This document shows positions 54,398 to 62,739 of a DNA stretch of 64,000 bases, one piece after another. Every line of letters starts with the position of its first letter. Position 1 is the stretch's first letter. The position numbers and the translations under genes are program-made. The stretch is from Hwangdonia lutea (GTDB lineage: Bacteria; Bacteroidota; Bacteroidia; Flavobacteriales; Flavobacteriaceae), in the NCBI RefSeq assembly GCF_032814565.1, contig NZ_CP136521.1, positions 2,266,501-2,330,500 on the forward strand. Direction: 5' to 3'. The notes under the pieces were generated by a model that saw only the letters and a program-made list of their open reading frames with translations, had not been told where the DNA came from and made no database searches.

Positions 54398-55141
54398 ATG
54401 GAAAATAGAACAGATAAAAATTCATATACTATAGTGTTTGCCATAATCATGGTAATAGTAGTTGGTGCTTTGTTGGCGTTTTTAGCATCGTCTTTAAAAC
54501 CAAGAATTGCCGAGAATGAGCGTTTAGAAAAGCAACAAAACATTCTATACGCAATGGGTGTTAACGATAATGATGAAACTAGTGCTAATTTTGTGTCGAC
54601 TAAAGAAGCACCAAAGTTATTCGAAAAATACATCAAAAAGCAATTGGTTATTCAGGATGGAGAAGTCACTGAAAACGACGAAGCTTATTTAATTGATGTT
54701 AAAAAAGAACAAGCAAATGCCAAAGCGGGTATACCAAGACGTTTGCCCTTATTTATTGGAGAAAAAGATGGTAAAACATACTACATAGCACCTATTAGAG
54801 GTAAAGGGCTTTGGGATGCTATTTGGGCTTATATTGCTATGGACAAAAACATGGTTGTGAAAGGTGCATTTTTCGATCATGCGGCCGAAACACCAGGATT
54901 AGGAGCCAATATTAAACAACGTTATTTTATGGACGATTTTATTGGTGAGCATTTAATGAGTAACGGTACCTTTAAGGGGATTGATGTTGCCAAAGGAAAT
55001 GCAGATCCTAGAAATGAAGACAAAACGGATCATGCCGTAGATGCCATTGCAGGAGCAACCATTACGGGCGATGGTGTATCAGCAATGATAAGAAACGATT
55101 TAAAGCTTTATGTGCCTTATTTTGAAAATTTAAAACAATAA
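54398..55141 (+). CDS. nqrC: Na+-translocating NADH:quinone reductase subunit C
   Basis: NqrC has one N-terminal membrane span (residues 10-30) and a periplasmic FMN domain. The 247-residue protein carries the flavinylation site DAIAGAT (215-221), with T221 as the expected phosphoester-bound FMN residue, and upstream GKGLWDAIWAYIAMD and HAAETPGLGANI. The FMN is presumably attached by ApbE encoded at 59029. nqrD follows after three bases. Confidence 0.94.
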   Translation: MENRTDKNSYTIVFAIIMVIVVGALLAFLASSLKPRIAENERLEKQQNILYAMGVNDNDETSANFVSTKEAPKLFEKYIKKQLVIQDGEVTENDEAYLIDVKKEQANAKAGIPRRLPLFIGEKDGKTYYIAPIRGKGLWDAIWAYIAMDKNMVVKGAFFDHAAETPGLGANIKQRYFMDDFIGEHLMSNGTFKGIDVAKGNADPRNEDKTDHAVDAIAGATITGDGVSAMIRNDLKLYVPYFENLKQ

Positions 55142-55144
55142 AGA

Positions 55145-55792
55145 ATGGGACTATTATCAAAAAAAGACAGTAAATTAATATTAGATCCATTAGCAGATAA
55201 TAACCCAATTACCATTCAAGTATTAGGTATTTGTTCTGCTTTAGCAATTACCGCAGAGTTAGAGGCATCTATCGTAATGTCCATATCTGTACTTTTTGTA
55301 ATGGGTGTAGGTAACGTGGTAATCTCGTTAATGCGTAATGTAATACCATCAAAAATCAGAATTATTGCGCAGCTCATTGTGGTTGCTACTTTAGTTATTA
55401 TAGTAGATTTGGTTTTAAAAGCCTTTGCATACGAATTAAGTAAAACGCTTTCCGTATTCGTGGGATTAATCATTACCAACTGTATCATTATGGGACGTTT
55501 TGAGGCTTTTGCCTTAGCCAATGGTACATGGCGATCGTTCCTTGATGGCGTTGGAAATGCATTAGGTTATGCCGTGATACTTATTATTGTTGGATTCTTT
55601 AGGGAATTATTAGGATCTGGTACTTTGTTAGGAATACCCGTTTTAGGAGATCCTATTGAAAAAACAGGTTTATACGCAATAGGTTACGAAAATAACGGAT
55701 TTATGCTATTATCGCCAATGGCATTAATTGTTGTGGGTATTATTATTTGGGTACAACGTACAAGAAACAAAGCTTTAGTAGAAGATAATTAA
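55145..55792 (+). CDS. nqrD: Na+-translocating NADH:quinone reductase subunit D
   Basis: NqrD is one of the two small homologous membrane subunits that hold an Fe-S centre between them. The 215-residue protein has six spans, with LGICSALAITAE near residue 27 and FVGLIITNCIIMGRFEAFAL at about 105-124. Cys29 and Cys114 are the candidate ligands. The tail ends in IIIWVQRTRNKALVEDN. Confidence 0.94.
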   Translation: MGLLSKKDSKLILDPLADNNPITIQVLGICSALAITAELEASIVMSISVLFVMGVGNVVISLMRNVIPSKIRIIAQLIVVATLVIIVDLVLKAFAYELSKTLSVFVGLIITNCIIMGRFEAFALANGTWRSFLDGVGNALGYAVILIIVGFFRELLGSGTLLGIPVLGDPIEKTGLYAIGYENNGFMLLSPMALIVVGIIIWVQRTRNKALVEDN

Positions 55793-55796
55793 TGGA

Positions 55797-55899
55797 AAGT
55801 ACTTGAAGTATAAAGTGTCTTAAATACTTAAAGTTGAAAAAGTAAAAACACAATTATTGGTAAACTTTAGGCACTTATAACTTAATGAACTTATAACTT
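55797..55899. repeat. Empty copy of the nqr cassette (arms without a gene)
   Basis: The left arm at 55797-55835 (AAGTACTTGAAGTATAAAG, then TGTCTTAAATACTTAAAGTT) and the right arm at 55863-55899 (AACTTTAGGCACTTATAAC, then TTAATGAACTTATAACTT) correspond to the arms around the four-helix gene 1.5 kb upstream. Only 27 bases lie between them. The unit fills the nqrD-nqrE spacer, which is normally very short. Confidence 0.7.
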
Positions 55900-55905
55900 A
55901 AGAAA

Positions 55906-56631
55906 ATGGAACATATAGAATTATTTTTCAAATCAATATTTATAGACAACATGGTATTTGCCACATTTTTAGGAATGTGTTCTTACCTGGCAGTATCTAA
56001 AAAGGTAAGTACAGCCGTTGGTCTTGGCGCTGCTGTAATTTTCGTATTGGCGATAACAGTGCCTTTAAACTGGCTGCTTGATCAGTACTTGTTGCAACCT
56101 GGGGCACTAACCTGGTTAGGCGAAGAGTTTGCTGATTACGATTTAAGTTTCTTATCATTCATCATGTTTATCGCTACCATAGCCACCATGGTGCAATTGG
56201 TAGAAATTGTAGTAGAAAAGTTTTCACCAGCATTATATAACTCACTTGGTATTTTCTTACCGTTAATTGCCGTAAACTGTGCGATTTTGGGAGGTTCGTT
56301 ATTTATGCAATCACGTGAAATAGCAACCTTAGGTTTAGCTTTCAATTACGGCGTAAGTTCAGGAATAGGATGGTTTTTAGCTATTTTGGCTATTGCAGCT
56401 ATTCGTGAAAAAATCAGATATTCAAACGTGCCGCCTGCATTGCGTGGTTTAGGGATTACCTTTATTATTACAGGTTTAATGGCCATAGGTTTTATGAGTT
56501 TTGGAGGTATGTTAACTGGTGGTGATGAAGAAGAAGCACCGGTTGAAGAAACAACGGTAAAAGTTGAGGAACCCAAGAAGGATTCAGAACAAGAAAAAGT
56601 AGTAGCTAACAACATTAAAGTAAATGAGTAA
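55906..56631 (+). CDS. nqrE: Na+-translocating NADH:quinone reductase subunit E
   Basis: The 241-residue protein has six membrane spans, with [20 protein letters not shown] near the N-terminus and [20 protein letters not shown] at about 123-142, giving Cys ligands equivalent to those of NqrD. It is longer than the roughly 200-residue proteobacterial form because of a charged tail after residue 205 ([19 protein letters not shown], ending in KVNE) that carries no known domain. Its last eight bases overlap nqrF. Confidence 0.94.
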   Translation: MEHIELFFKSIFIDNMVFATFLGMCSYLAVSKKVSTAVGLGAAVIFVLAITVPLNWLLDQYLLQPGALTWLGEEFADYDLSFLSFIMFIATIATMVQLVEIVVEKFSPALYNSLGIFLPLIAVNCAILGGSLFMQSREIATLGLAFNYGVSSGIGWFLAILAIAAIREKIRYSNVPPALRGLGITFIITGLMAIGFMSFGGMLTGGDEEEAPVEETTVKVEEPKKDSEQEKVVANNIKVNE

Positions 56632-57943
56632 TATGATATTGGCAGCAGGTACATTAGGAACAATTATAGCAACGGTAACGGCCTTTTTGGTGATTACTTT
56701 GTTGTTGGTAACATTACTATTGGTTGTAAAACAAAAATTGTCGCCATCTGGTCCGGTTAAAATAACCATCAATGGCGAAAAAGAAATTGAGGTAGCCTCC
56801 GGAGGTACTTTATTAACCACTTTAAGTTCTCAAAAAATATTTTTACCATCGGCTTGTGGTGGTGGTGGTACTTGTATTCAGTGCGAATGCCACGTTTTAG
56901 AGGGCGGTGGTGAAGCCTTGCCTACTGAAACACCTCACTTTACACGTAAAGAATTAAAAGATGGTGCCCGTTTATCTTGTCAAGTAAGGGTAAAACAAGA
57001 CATGGTTATTACCATTCCGGAAGAAGTGTTTGGTATTAAAAAATGGGAAGCAACCGTTGTACGTAATTATAACGTAGCCTCTTTTATTAAGGAATTTGTT
57101 GTTGAAATTCCAGAAGATATGGGATATAAAGCGGGTGGCTATATTCAAATTGAAATACCAGAATGTGAAATTAAATATTCTGATATTGATATTACGGCCC
57201 ATCCAGAAGAGCACGATACACCAAATAAGTTTCAAGAAGAGTGGGATAAGTTTAATCTTTGGCCATTGGTGATGAAAAATGACGAAATTGTTGAAAGAGC
57301 TTATTCAATGGCGTCTTACCCTGCAGAAGGACGTGAAATCATGCTTAATGTGCGTATTGCAACCCCGCCATGGGACCGTAATAAAAACGGATGGATGGAT
57401 GTTAATCCAGGTATAGCATCGTCTTATATATTTGCACAAAAACCAGGCGATAAGGTAATTATTTCAGGCCCTTATGGCGAGTTCTTTATAAACGAGTCTG
57501 ATTCCGAAATGCTTTATGTTGGTGGTGGAGCAGGTATGGCACCCATGCGTTCTCACTTGTATCACTTATTCAAAACCTTAAAAACAGGTAGAAAAGTAAC
57601 GTATTGGTACGGTGGTCGTTCAAAACGTGAATTGTTCTATATTGAGCATTTCAGGGAATTGGAAAAAGACTTTCCTAACTTTAAATTCTATATGGCCTTA
57701 TCTGAACCTATGGAAGAAGATAACTGGAAAGTGAAAAAAGATATTAATGACGAAGAAGGCGATGGGTTTGTTGGATTTATTCACAACTGTGTTATTGATA
57801 ATTACTTAAGTCATCATGAAGCACCCGAAGATATCGAGTTATATTTCTGTGGCCCGCCATTAATGAACAAAGCGGTTCAGAAAATGGGAGAAGATTTTGG
57901 TATTCCAGATGAGCATATCAGATTTGATGACTTTGGAGGCTAA
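56624..57943 (+). CDS. nqrF: Na+-translocating NADH:quinone reductase subunit F
   Basis: NqrF takes electrons from NADH. The 439-residue protein has one N-terminal span (residues 6-34) and a 2Fe-2S ferredoxin domain with ligands C78, C84, C87 and C119. The FAD/NAD(H) reductase domain includes [11 protein letters not shown] (FAD), [14 protein letters not shown] (NAD) and [12 protein letters not shown] near the C-terminus, ending FDDFGG. It overlaps nqrE, so translation is likely coupled. A hairpin terminator follows at 58014. Confidence 0.95.
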   Translation: MSNMILAAGTLGTIIATVTAFLVITLLLVTLLLVVKQKLSPSGPVKITINGEKEIEVASGGTLLTTLSSQKIFLPSACGGGGTCIQCECHVLEGGGEALPTETPHFTRKELKDGARLSCQVRVKQDMVITIPEEVFGIKKWEATVVRNYNVASFIKEFVVEIPEDMGYKAGGYIQIEIPECEIKYSDIDITAHPEEHDTPNKFQEEWDKFNLWPLVMKNDEIVERAYSMASYPAEGREIMLNVRIATPPWDRNKNGWMDVNPGIASSYIFAQKPGDKVIISGPYGEFFINESDSEMLYVGGGAGMAPMRSHLYHLFKTLKTGRKVTYWYGGRSKRELFYIEHFRELEKDFPNFKFYMALSEPMEEDNWKVKKDINDEEGDGFVGFIHNCVIDNYLSHHEAPEDIELYFCGPPLMNKAVQKMGEDFGIPDEHIRFDDFGG

Positions 57944-57951
57944 AACTTAAT

Positions 57952-57995
57952 TGTCATTCTGAGTTTTTCTTTTTTTAAAAAACGTGAGAATCTTT
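57952..57995. repeat. REP palindrome with swapped centre
   Basis: The outer halves TGTCATTCTGAG and CGTGAGAATCTTTA match the unit at 58981-59010, but the central CGAAG is replaced by a T-run/A-run hairpin (TTTTTTT/AAAAAA). Confidence 0.6.
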
Positions 57996-58013
57996 AGTTT
58001 GAAAACTAAATTT

Positions 58014-58046
58014 AAACCCAATACGCGAGTATTGGGTTTTTTATTT
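58014..58046 (+). terminator. Terminator of the nqr operon
   Basis: The 11-base arms AAACCCAATAC and GTATTGGGTTT with loop GCGA are followed by TTTATTTTTT, 70 bases after nqrF and facing the convergent gene at 58079. Confidence 0.85.
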
Positions 58047-58078
58047 TTTAGTATTTTTTAAACAACTATATTAATAGT

Positions 58079-58537
58079 CTAAAAGCCATGTTCTAGCTTA
58101 TATTTTGGGTTATTATTTTCAAGCTCTAAATATGTCGTGTTGTTTAATACGTTTGAGACACCATCCAAATCGCATAAATATTTAATTACTGCCATTAAGC
58201 CATCAAACAACACCTCTTTATTGTTTGTGTTTTTAGGTTTATCGTTTCTATAATGAAGCGGTAATTGGTAACCACAGGCGCTTAAAAAAACAGTCTCAAT
58301 CTGCAATAATTCCAAAGGCGAATACCCATTAAATGTTCTGCCTAAATTTTGATGCACTTTACCAATATAATTGAGTTTTAACGAACCATGATCGTCAGAC
58401 AAATGTTTCCAACTATCGCTTTTATCCAATATATTTCCAACAGCACATTGCTTACAACATTCGGGAATTAGTTCGTTGTTGTGATATGCTGTATATAGTT
58501 TTTTTATTGCAGATTCTAAACGATAAGGTAAATCCAT
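58079..58537 (-). CDS. Uncharacterised Cys-rich protein, often mis-named NQR subunit F
   Basis: The 152-residue protein has the conserved-looking start RLESAIKKLYTAYHNNEL and a CCKQC motif (residues 27-31) in PECCKQCAVGNILD, then SWKHLSDDHGSLKLNYIGKV and a C-terminal helical part. Close Flavobacteriaceae relatives I recall carry the label Na+-NQR subunit F, but no ferredoxin, FAD or NAD motif is present; the label probably spread from the neighbouring nqrF. The Cys cluster could bind metal. The function is unknown. Confidence 0.75.
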   Translation of the reverse strand: MDLPYRLESAIKKLYTAYHNNELIPECCKQCAVGNILDKSDSWKHLSDDHGSLKLNYIGKVHQNLGRTFNGYSPLELLQIETVFLSACGYQLPLHYRNDKPKNTNNKEVLFDGLMAVIKYLCDLDGVSNVLNNTTYLELENNNPKYKLEHGF

Positions 58538-58600
58538 AATTAGAAAATTTGGTATTTAATTTACAAAAAATATCTGAATTAATAATGTTAAATTTGCAAC

Positions 58601-58978
58601 ATGAGCAAACCACTTTCAGAACAGGAATTACATAATTTGGCCATGAACCATGTTGGAAAAGACTTGGAGCAACGTGGTTTTGAGTTTATTGCCGTAAATA
58701 GTAAGCTAAAAAAACATCCCCAATTTGTCTGTATCGATAAAAACAAGCAGTATTATTTTGTTATTGTACGAGCGGTAATTCTGCCCGATAATCCCAATAA
58801 TTACGATGTTGTTTGGATGGAATCCTTTAAAAAACATGCTCGGGAAAACGATGCAAAAGTGCTTTACGCGGGTGTTGGATTGGGCAATGTGAATGGCGAA
58901 AACCTGCCCATATATTTAAACGAAGAATACCTAATGGAATACAACGGCATACAGGTTTTAGAAACTAATTTGAATTAA
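58601..58978 (+). CDS. Hypothetical Flavobacteriaceae protein
   Basis: The 125-residue protein runs SEQELHNLAMNHVGKDLEQR, FEFIAVNSKLKKHPQFVCI, YYFVIVRAVILPD and AKVLYAGVGLGNVN. The alpha-beta-beta arrangement with a Lys-rich second segment is faintly reminiscent of PDDEXK-type folds (as in YraN), but a catalytic Asp/Glu set is not clear. No signal peptide. It is followed by a REP and apbE. Confidence 0.65.
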   Translation: MSKPLSEQELHNLAMNHVGKDLEQRGFEFIAVNSKLKKHPQFVCIDKNKQYYFVIVRAVILPDNPNNYDVVWMESFKKHARENDAKVLYAGVGLGNVNGENLPIYLNEEYLMEYNGIQVLETNLN

Positions 58979-58980
58979 TC

Positions 58981-59010
58981 CGTCATTCTGAGCGAAGCGT
59001 GAGAATCTTT
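58981..59010. repeat. REP palindrome CGTCATTCTGAGCGAAGCGTG
   Basis: It continues AGAATCTTT. A GTG at 58999 inside the repeat could be read as a start for apbE but is not the likely one. Confidence 0.7.
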
Positions 59011-59028
59011 ATAATAGAAATTAAAAAG

Positions 59029-60006
59029 ATGAAGAAAAAAATATTATTTATTCTAATTGCTTTACTTGTAATCTCTTGTAAAAAAGAACACAAAAACACA
59101 ATACTTGAAGGCACCGTTTTTGGGACGTATTACAGGGTCACTTACGATTCCGACCTTAATTATCAAAAGCAAATTGATAGCTTGTTTTACGTGATAAATA
59201 AATCCATGTCCACCTATCAAATATATTCAGACATTTCAAAAATAAATCGTAACGAAGAGGTTGCAGTTGATGCCCATTTTAAAAAAGTTTTTGAGACTTC
59301 AAAACAAATTTATAAAGCCACCAGTGCAGCTTTCGACCCAACCATTGGTGCCGTTGTAAATGCCTGGGATTTTGGTCCGGAAGGTAAAATAGCAAATCTC
59401 GATAGCCTTAAAGTTGACAGTTTGATGCAATCCGTTGGTTTTAATAAAGTGACACTTAAAAATAATCACGTTTTAAAACAAAAAGAAACATTTATAGATT
59501 TTAACGCCATAGCAAAAGGTTACGCTGTTGATGTGGTTTCAGAATTTTTACAAAGTCAGAATGCTAAAAATCACCTCGTTGATATTGGAGGCGAATTAAG
59601 AGCAAGCGGAATTAATATCGAAAAAAAATCAGATTGGAAGGTTGGTGTGGAAAACCCCAATTTTGATGGCTCGCAATCCATAAACCGAGCTATTGCTTTA
59701 AAGGACAAAGCCATGGCGACTTCCGGGACGTACAGAAAGTTTAAAGTGGATGAAAACGGAAATCGTTATGCGCATATTATCGATACAAAAACGGGCTACC
59801 CAAGTAAAACCAATCTCTTAAGTATTTCTGTTATTGCAGATGATTGTATGACAGCCGACGCTTACGCTACCGCATTTAAAGCTATGGGGATTGAAAAAGT
59901 GAAAACCTTTTTAAAATCCCACCCTGAACTAAAAGTGTTTTTGATTTTTGAAAATAAAGAGAAAGCATTGGAAACCTTAGCTTTAAATGATTTTCCTGAA
60001 AATTAA
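59029..60006 (+). CDS. apbE: FAD:protein FMN transferase
   Basis: ApbE splits FAD and attaches FMN to Thr residues of NqrB and NqrC. From the ATG at 59029 the protein is 325 residues and begins with a lipoprotein signal (ILFILIALLVISC, lipid Cys near residue 17). It carries GTVFGTYYRVTY, FDPTIGAVVNAWDFGP, DFNAIAKGYAVDVV, LVDIGGELRASG and the metal/FAD-binding ATSGTYRKF, then AHIIDTKTGYPS and DDCMTADAYATAF. Its place just after nqr supports maturation of that complex. The upstream start at 58999 lies in a REP. Confidence 0.93.
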   Translation: MKKKILFILIALLVISCKKEHKNTILEGTVFGTYYRVTYDSDLNYQKQIDSLFYVINKSMSTYQIYSDISKINRNEEVAVDAHFKKVFETSKQIYKATSAAFDPTIGAVVNAWDFGPEGKIANLDSLKVDSLMQSVGFNKVTLKNNHVLKQKETFIDFNAIAKGYAVDVVSEFLQSQNAKNHLVDIGGELRASGINIEKKSDWKVGVENPNFDGSQSINRAIALKDKAMATSGTYRKFKVDENGNRYAHIIDTKTGYPSKTNLLSISVIADDCMTADAYATAFKAMGIEKVKTFLKSHPELKVFLIFENKEKALETLALNDFPEN

Positions 60007-60022
60007 ATGGCATTGCTATGTT

Positions 60023-60043
60023 AAACTGAACTTGTTTCAGTTT
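60023..60043. terminator. Possible hairpin between apbE and the methyltransferase gene
   Basis: AAACTGAA and TTCAGTTT form an 8-base stem with loop CTTGT between convergent genes. It has a weak T-tract and may instead be a REP remnant. Confidence 0.4.
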
Positions 60044-60080
60044 CTCTTAATATTTAAAATGGTATTTTGTACTTACGTTA

Positions 60081-60845
60081 CTACTTATAACAAACCGGAA
60101 TAATTTCACCTTTTGCCAAACAGTATTTTTCTATCGCTTCCGCGGAAAGATTGGAAGTGTAATCGACTTCTTCAACCTTAAATCCAATACTTCTGAGTTT
60201 GTCAAAATAGTCACGACCATAAATACGTACATGGTCGTACTGCCCAAAAATTTTAGCCCGTTCTTTTCGGTCTGTAATAGAATCATCTTCATAAGTTTCA
60301 ACACGATTCAAATCTTGCGGAATTTGAAGAATGGCCATGCCTTTAGGTTTTAAAACCCGATACAATTCCTGCATGGCTTTGGTGTCGTCCGGAATATGCT
60401 CTAAAACATGGTTGCACAAAATAACATCGTAACTGTTGTCTTTAAAAGGAAGATTGCAAATATCAGCTTTTACATCGGCCAAAGGGGAATTCAAATCCGT
60501 CGTAGTATAATCTAGGTTTTTCAGCTTTTTAAAGCGTTTGTAAAAAGCTTGTTCCGGTGCAAAATGAAGCACTTTTTTCTCTGATGAAAAGAAATCCGTT
60601 TCACGTTTCAAATACAACCATAACAACCGATGGCGCTCTAAACTTAAAGTGGATGGCGAAAGTACATTGTTACGTTGTGTACCATATCCGTAAGGCAAAA
60701 AACTTCTGAATGATTTATCGTCAATTGGGTCGGTGTATTTGTTTCCTTTTAAAAAGAAGGCCACAATTGGGCGGATAATGTAACTTAACCTAATGAGTAA
60801 AGGTCTGGGGATTATATTTAGAATAAGCTTAAAAAGTTTTTTCAT
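60081..60845 (-). CDS. Class I SAM-dependent methyltransferase
   Basis: The 254-residue protein has a hydrophobic N-terminus (ILNIIPRPLLIRLSYIIRPI). The methyltransferase core has VLHFAPEQAFYKRFKKL, DYTTTDLNSPLADVKADICNLPF and YDVILCNHVLEHIPDDTKAMQELYRVLKP, which follow motifs I, post-I and II. The substrate is not evident; such enzymes are often found with glycan or lipid genes, which are absent here. Confidence 0.85.
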   Translation of the reverse strand: MKKLFKLILNIIPRPLLIRLSYIIRPIVAFFLKGNKYTDPIDDKSFRSFLPYGYGTQRNNVLSPSTLSLERHRLLWLYLKRETDFFSSEKKVLHFAPEQAFYKRFKKLKNLDYTTTDLNSPLADVKADICNLPFKDNSYDVILCNHVLEHIPDDTKAMQELYRVLKPKGMAILQIPQDLNRVETYEDDSITDRKERAKIFGQYDHVRIYGRDYFDKLRSIGFKVEEVDYTSNLSAEAIEKYCLAKGEIIPVCYK

Positions 60846-60852
60846 ATTGTTT

Positions 60853-60889
60853 CACAGAGATTCACGGAGACACACAAAGTTTCGCAGAG
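60853..60889. repeat. Left arm of the GxxExxY gene cassette
   Basis: CACAGAGATTCACGGAG, then ACACACAAAGTTTCGCAGAG, shows the short unit CACnGAG repeated. It is the imperfect inverse of 61298-61334 (26 of 37 positions by hand count) and begins directly after the stop codon of the small gene, separated by three bases. Confidence 0.7.
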
Positions 60890-60892
60890 CAC

Positions 60893-61279
60893 TTATTCAA
60901 GAGTATTTACAAATCTTTTAATTCCGTTTTTTAATAGTTTGGTTTTAAAATTAAGAAGTAATCCTACCGGGTAATCTCCTAATTTCATATAAGTTAGAAT
61001 TTGTGCTGAGTGAACATCTGTAAGCTTTTCTACTGTTTTGAGTTCGATTACAATTGAGTTTTCAATTAGTAAATCAATTCTGTAACCGTGATCCAATTTT
61101 TTATCTTTGTAAATAATAGACTGAATGATTTCTTTTTTTACGGAATAACCTAAGTTTTCAAGTTCATGAAATAAACATTCCTGATAAGCAGACTCTAATA
61201 AACCTGGGCCAAGTGCTCGGTGAACTTCAATAGCACAACCAATAATGTTTTCGGTAATTTTATTGTAATTCATAAACAT
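60893..61279 (-). CDS. GxxExxY family protein
   Basis: The 128-residue protein carries the defining GLLESAY (residues 26-32) after IIGCAIEVHRALGP, then LGYSVKKEIIQSIIYKDKKL and the IDLLIENSIVIELKTVEKL segment, whose D and ExK resemble the core of PDDEXK nucleases. Members are common in Bacteroidota with no established role. The gene lies between inverted repeat arms, like the four-helix gene in the nqr operon. An ATG at 61273 is an alternative start. Confidence 0.88.
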   Translation of the reverse strand: MFMNYNKITENIIGCAIEVHRALGPGLLESAYQECLFHELENLGYSVKKEIIQSIIYKDKKLDHGYRIDLLIENSIVIELKTVEKLTDVHSAQILTYMKLGDYPVGLLLNFKTKLLKNGIKRFVNTLE

Positions 61280-61297
61280 TAATTGAAGTTATAAATA

Positions 61298-61334
61298 CTC
61301 AGTGCACCTCTGTTTCCCTCAGTGAATCTCAGCG
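61298..61334. repeat. Right arm of the GxxExxY gene cassette
   Basis: CTCAGTGCACCTCTGTTTC, then CCTCAGTGAATCTCAGCG, is the imperfect inverse of the left arm, with the same short CTC(A/T)GTG-like period. It lies 18 bases upstream of the gene's ATG. Confidence 0.7.
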
Positions 61335-61357
61335 AAATAATGCTAAGAAATTTGTGT

Positions 61358-62176
61358 CTACAGTACCAAAGCCTTCTGCCTAAACTCTTCTTCCTCATTA
61401 CTTTCAATGCCTAAAGCCTCATAAATATAAGCGAAGGTAGAAAGCAACTCTGGTTTGCCATTTACCAATGCCACATTATGTTCAAAATGGGCACTTGGTT
61501 TATTATCTAAAGTGGTAATGGTCCAACCGTCTCTGTGTTGCTTAATTCGGTGGGTTCCCATATTAATCATAGGCTCAATGGCCACCACCATACCTTCAAT
61601 AAATTTTTTGCCACGACCGCGTTTTCCGTAGTTTGGCATTTCAGGATCTTCGTGCATTTTACTGCCCAAACCATGCCCTACCAATTCCCTCACAACGCCA
61701 TAACCGTGGTCTTCACAATATTTTTGAATGGCATACCCCACATCGCCAACACGATTTCCTTTTTTAAAGGCTCTTATGCCTTCGTATAACGATGCTTTGG
61801 TAACTTGTAGTAGTTTTTCGGTTTCAGGTGCAATCTCGCCAACGGCAAAGGTGTAGGCATGGTCACCGTAAAATCCATTTTTTAATGCGCCACAGTCGAT
61901 AGAAATAATATCGCCTTCTTTAAGAGGTTCGTTGGTTGGAAAACCATGAACCACCTGTTCGTTCGGGCTCATGCAAAGGGTGTTTGGAAAATCGTATAAT
62001 CCTAAAAATCCTGGGATGGCACCGTGGTCTCTTATGTGTTCTTCGGCAATTTTATCTAATTGAAGTGTGGTTACTCCAGGTTTAACTTCACGGGCAAGTA
62101 TGCCTAAGGTTTTCGAAACAATTAATGCGCTTTCTCGCATCAATTCTATTTCTTCGGGTGTTTTTACTACAATCAT
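61358..62176 (-). CDS. map: Methionine aminopeptidase, type I
   Basis: It removes the initiator Met from new proteins. The 272-residue protein has the MAP motif set: MRESALIVSKTLGIL, GFPTNEPLKEGDIISIDCGALKNGFYGDHAYTFAVG (metal Asp residues), YGVVRELVGHGLGSKMHEDPEMPNYG and GMVVAIEPMINMG, AHFEHNVAL with the last metal ligands. A minus-strand TATCTTTG box at 62193-62200 precedes it. No secY or infA neighbour is seen, unlike in many bacteria. Confidence 0.94.
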   Translation of the reverse strand: MIVVKTPEEIELMRESALIVSKTLGILAREVKPGVTTLQLDKIAEEHIRDHGAIPGFLGLYDFPNTLCMSPNEQVVHGFPTNEPLKEGDIISIDCGALKNGFYGDHAYTFAVGEIAPETEKLLQVTKASLYEGIRAFKKGNRVGDVGYAIQKYCEDHGYGVVRELVGHGLGSKMHEDPEMPNYGKRGRGKKFIEGMVVAIEPMINMGTHRIKQHRDGWTITTLDNKPSAHFEHNVALVNGKPELLSTFAYIYEALGIESNEEEEFRQKALVL

Positions 62177-62192
62177 CTTTTTAAAATATGTG

Positions 62193-62200
62193 CAAAGATA
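62193..62200 (-). promoter_or_regulatory. Putative -7 box (TATCTTTG, minus strand) of map
   Basis: An exact TAnnTTTG match lies 16 bases upstream of the map ATG at 62176. Confidence 0.4.
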
Positions 62201-62249
62201 CTTAAAACCTATAATGATTTGATAAAAAGTAGATTTTCTTATGTTCGGT

Positions 62250-62654
62250 TTACTTAAAAAACCTAAAGAAACCGCTTTCCTTTTTAGGGATATTTGGTTT
62301 GGTATTGGTAAGCATTTGGTAAATTTCTCCCCAACCTATAAAGCCACCAATATTTCGGTCGTCTATAAATAAATCGGCATGAATTTTCCGGCTCATCTTA
62401 TTACTGTATTCTTCTCCCAAGAAGCTACTATTAACAGCGTAAAAAACAATGCCGTTATTTTCGCAGAATGTAACAGCTTCGTCAAGCTTGTCTCCGCACC
62501 TATAGGTCCATAAAATCAATCGATGCCCTTCTTCTTGTAGTTTTTTAAGCGTTTCGAAAGCAAAAAGCTTGGGCTTACCTATTTTAGGATAAGCGTCTTC
62601 CACAATAGTGCCATCAAAATCTACAGCGATTATAAGCGATTGGTTAACATCCAT
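62250..62654 (-). CDS. HAD-like hydrolase (BT0820 type)
   Basis: From the ATG at 62654 (MDVNQSLIIAVDFDGTIVED) the protein is 134 residues. The longer frame from 62705 is rejected because a -7 box lies between the two. HAD motif I DFDGTI, motif II LWTYRCGDKL, and motif IV-like ADLFIDDRNIGG are present, with no cap domain. It belongs with small Bacteroides BT0820-like phosphatases; the substrate is unknown. Confidence 0.82.
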   Translation of the reverse strand: MDVNQSLIIAVDFDGTIVEDAYPKIGKPKLFAFETLKKLQEEGHRLILWTYRCGDKLDEAVTFCENNGIVFYAVNSSFLGEEYSNKMSRKIHADLFIDDRNIGGFIGWGEIYQMLTNTKPNIPKKESGFFRFFK

Positions 62655-62682
62655 TTTTTTAATTATAGACTTGAGTTTAACA

Positions 62683-62690
62683 CAAAAGTA
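62683..62690 (-). promoter_or_regulatory. Putative -7 box (TACTTTTG, minus strand) of the HAD-like gene
   Basis: A TAnnTTTG match lies 28 bases before the ATG at 62654 and inside the longer open frame, which decides for the shorter start. Confidence 0.4.
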
Positions 62691-62739
62691 CAATAATTTA
62701 CGCACTAATAGAATTATGGAAATCTAACCCAATATAAGC

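Noticed and set aside
53972-55899. Diversity-generating retroelement suggested by the Avd-like protein
   Set aside because: No reverse transcriptase, template/variable repeat pair or target protein is present nearby.
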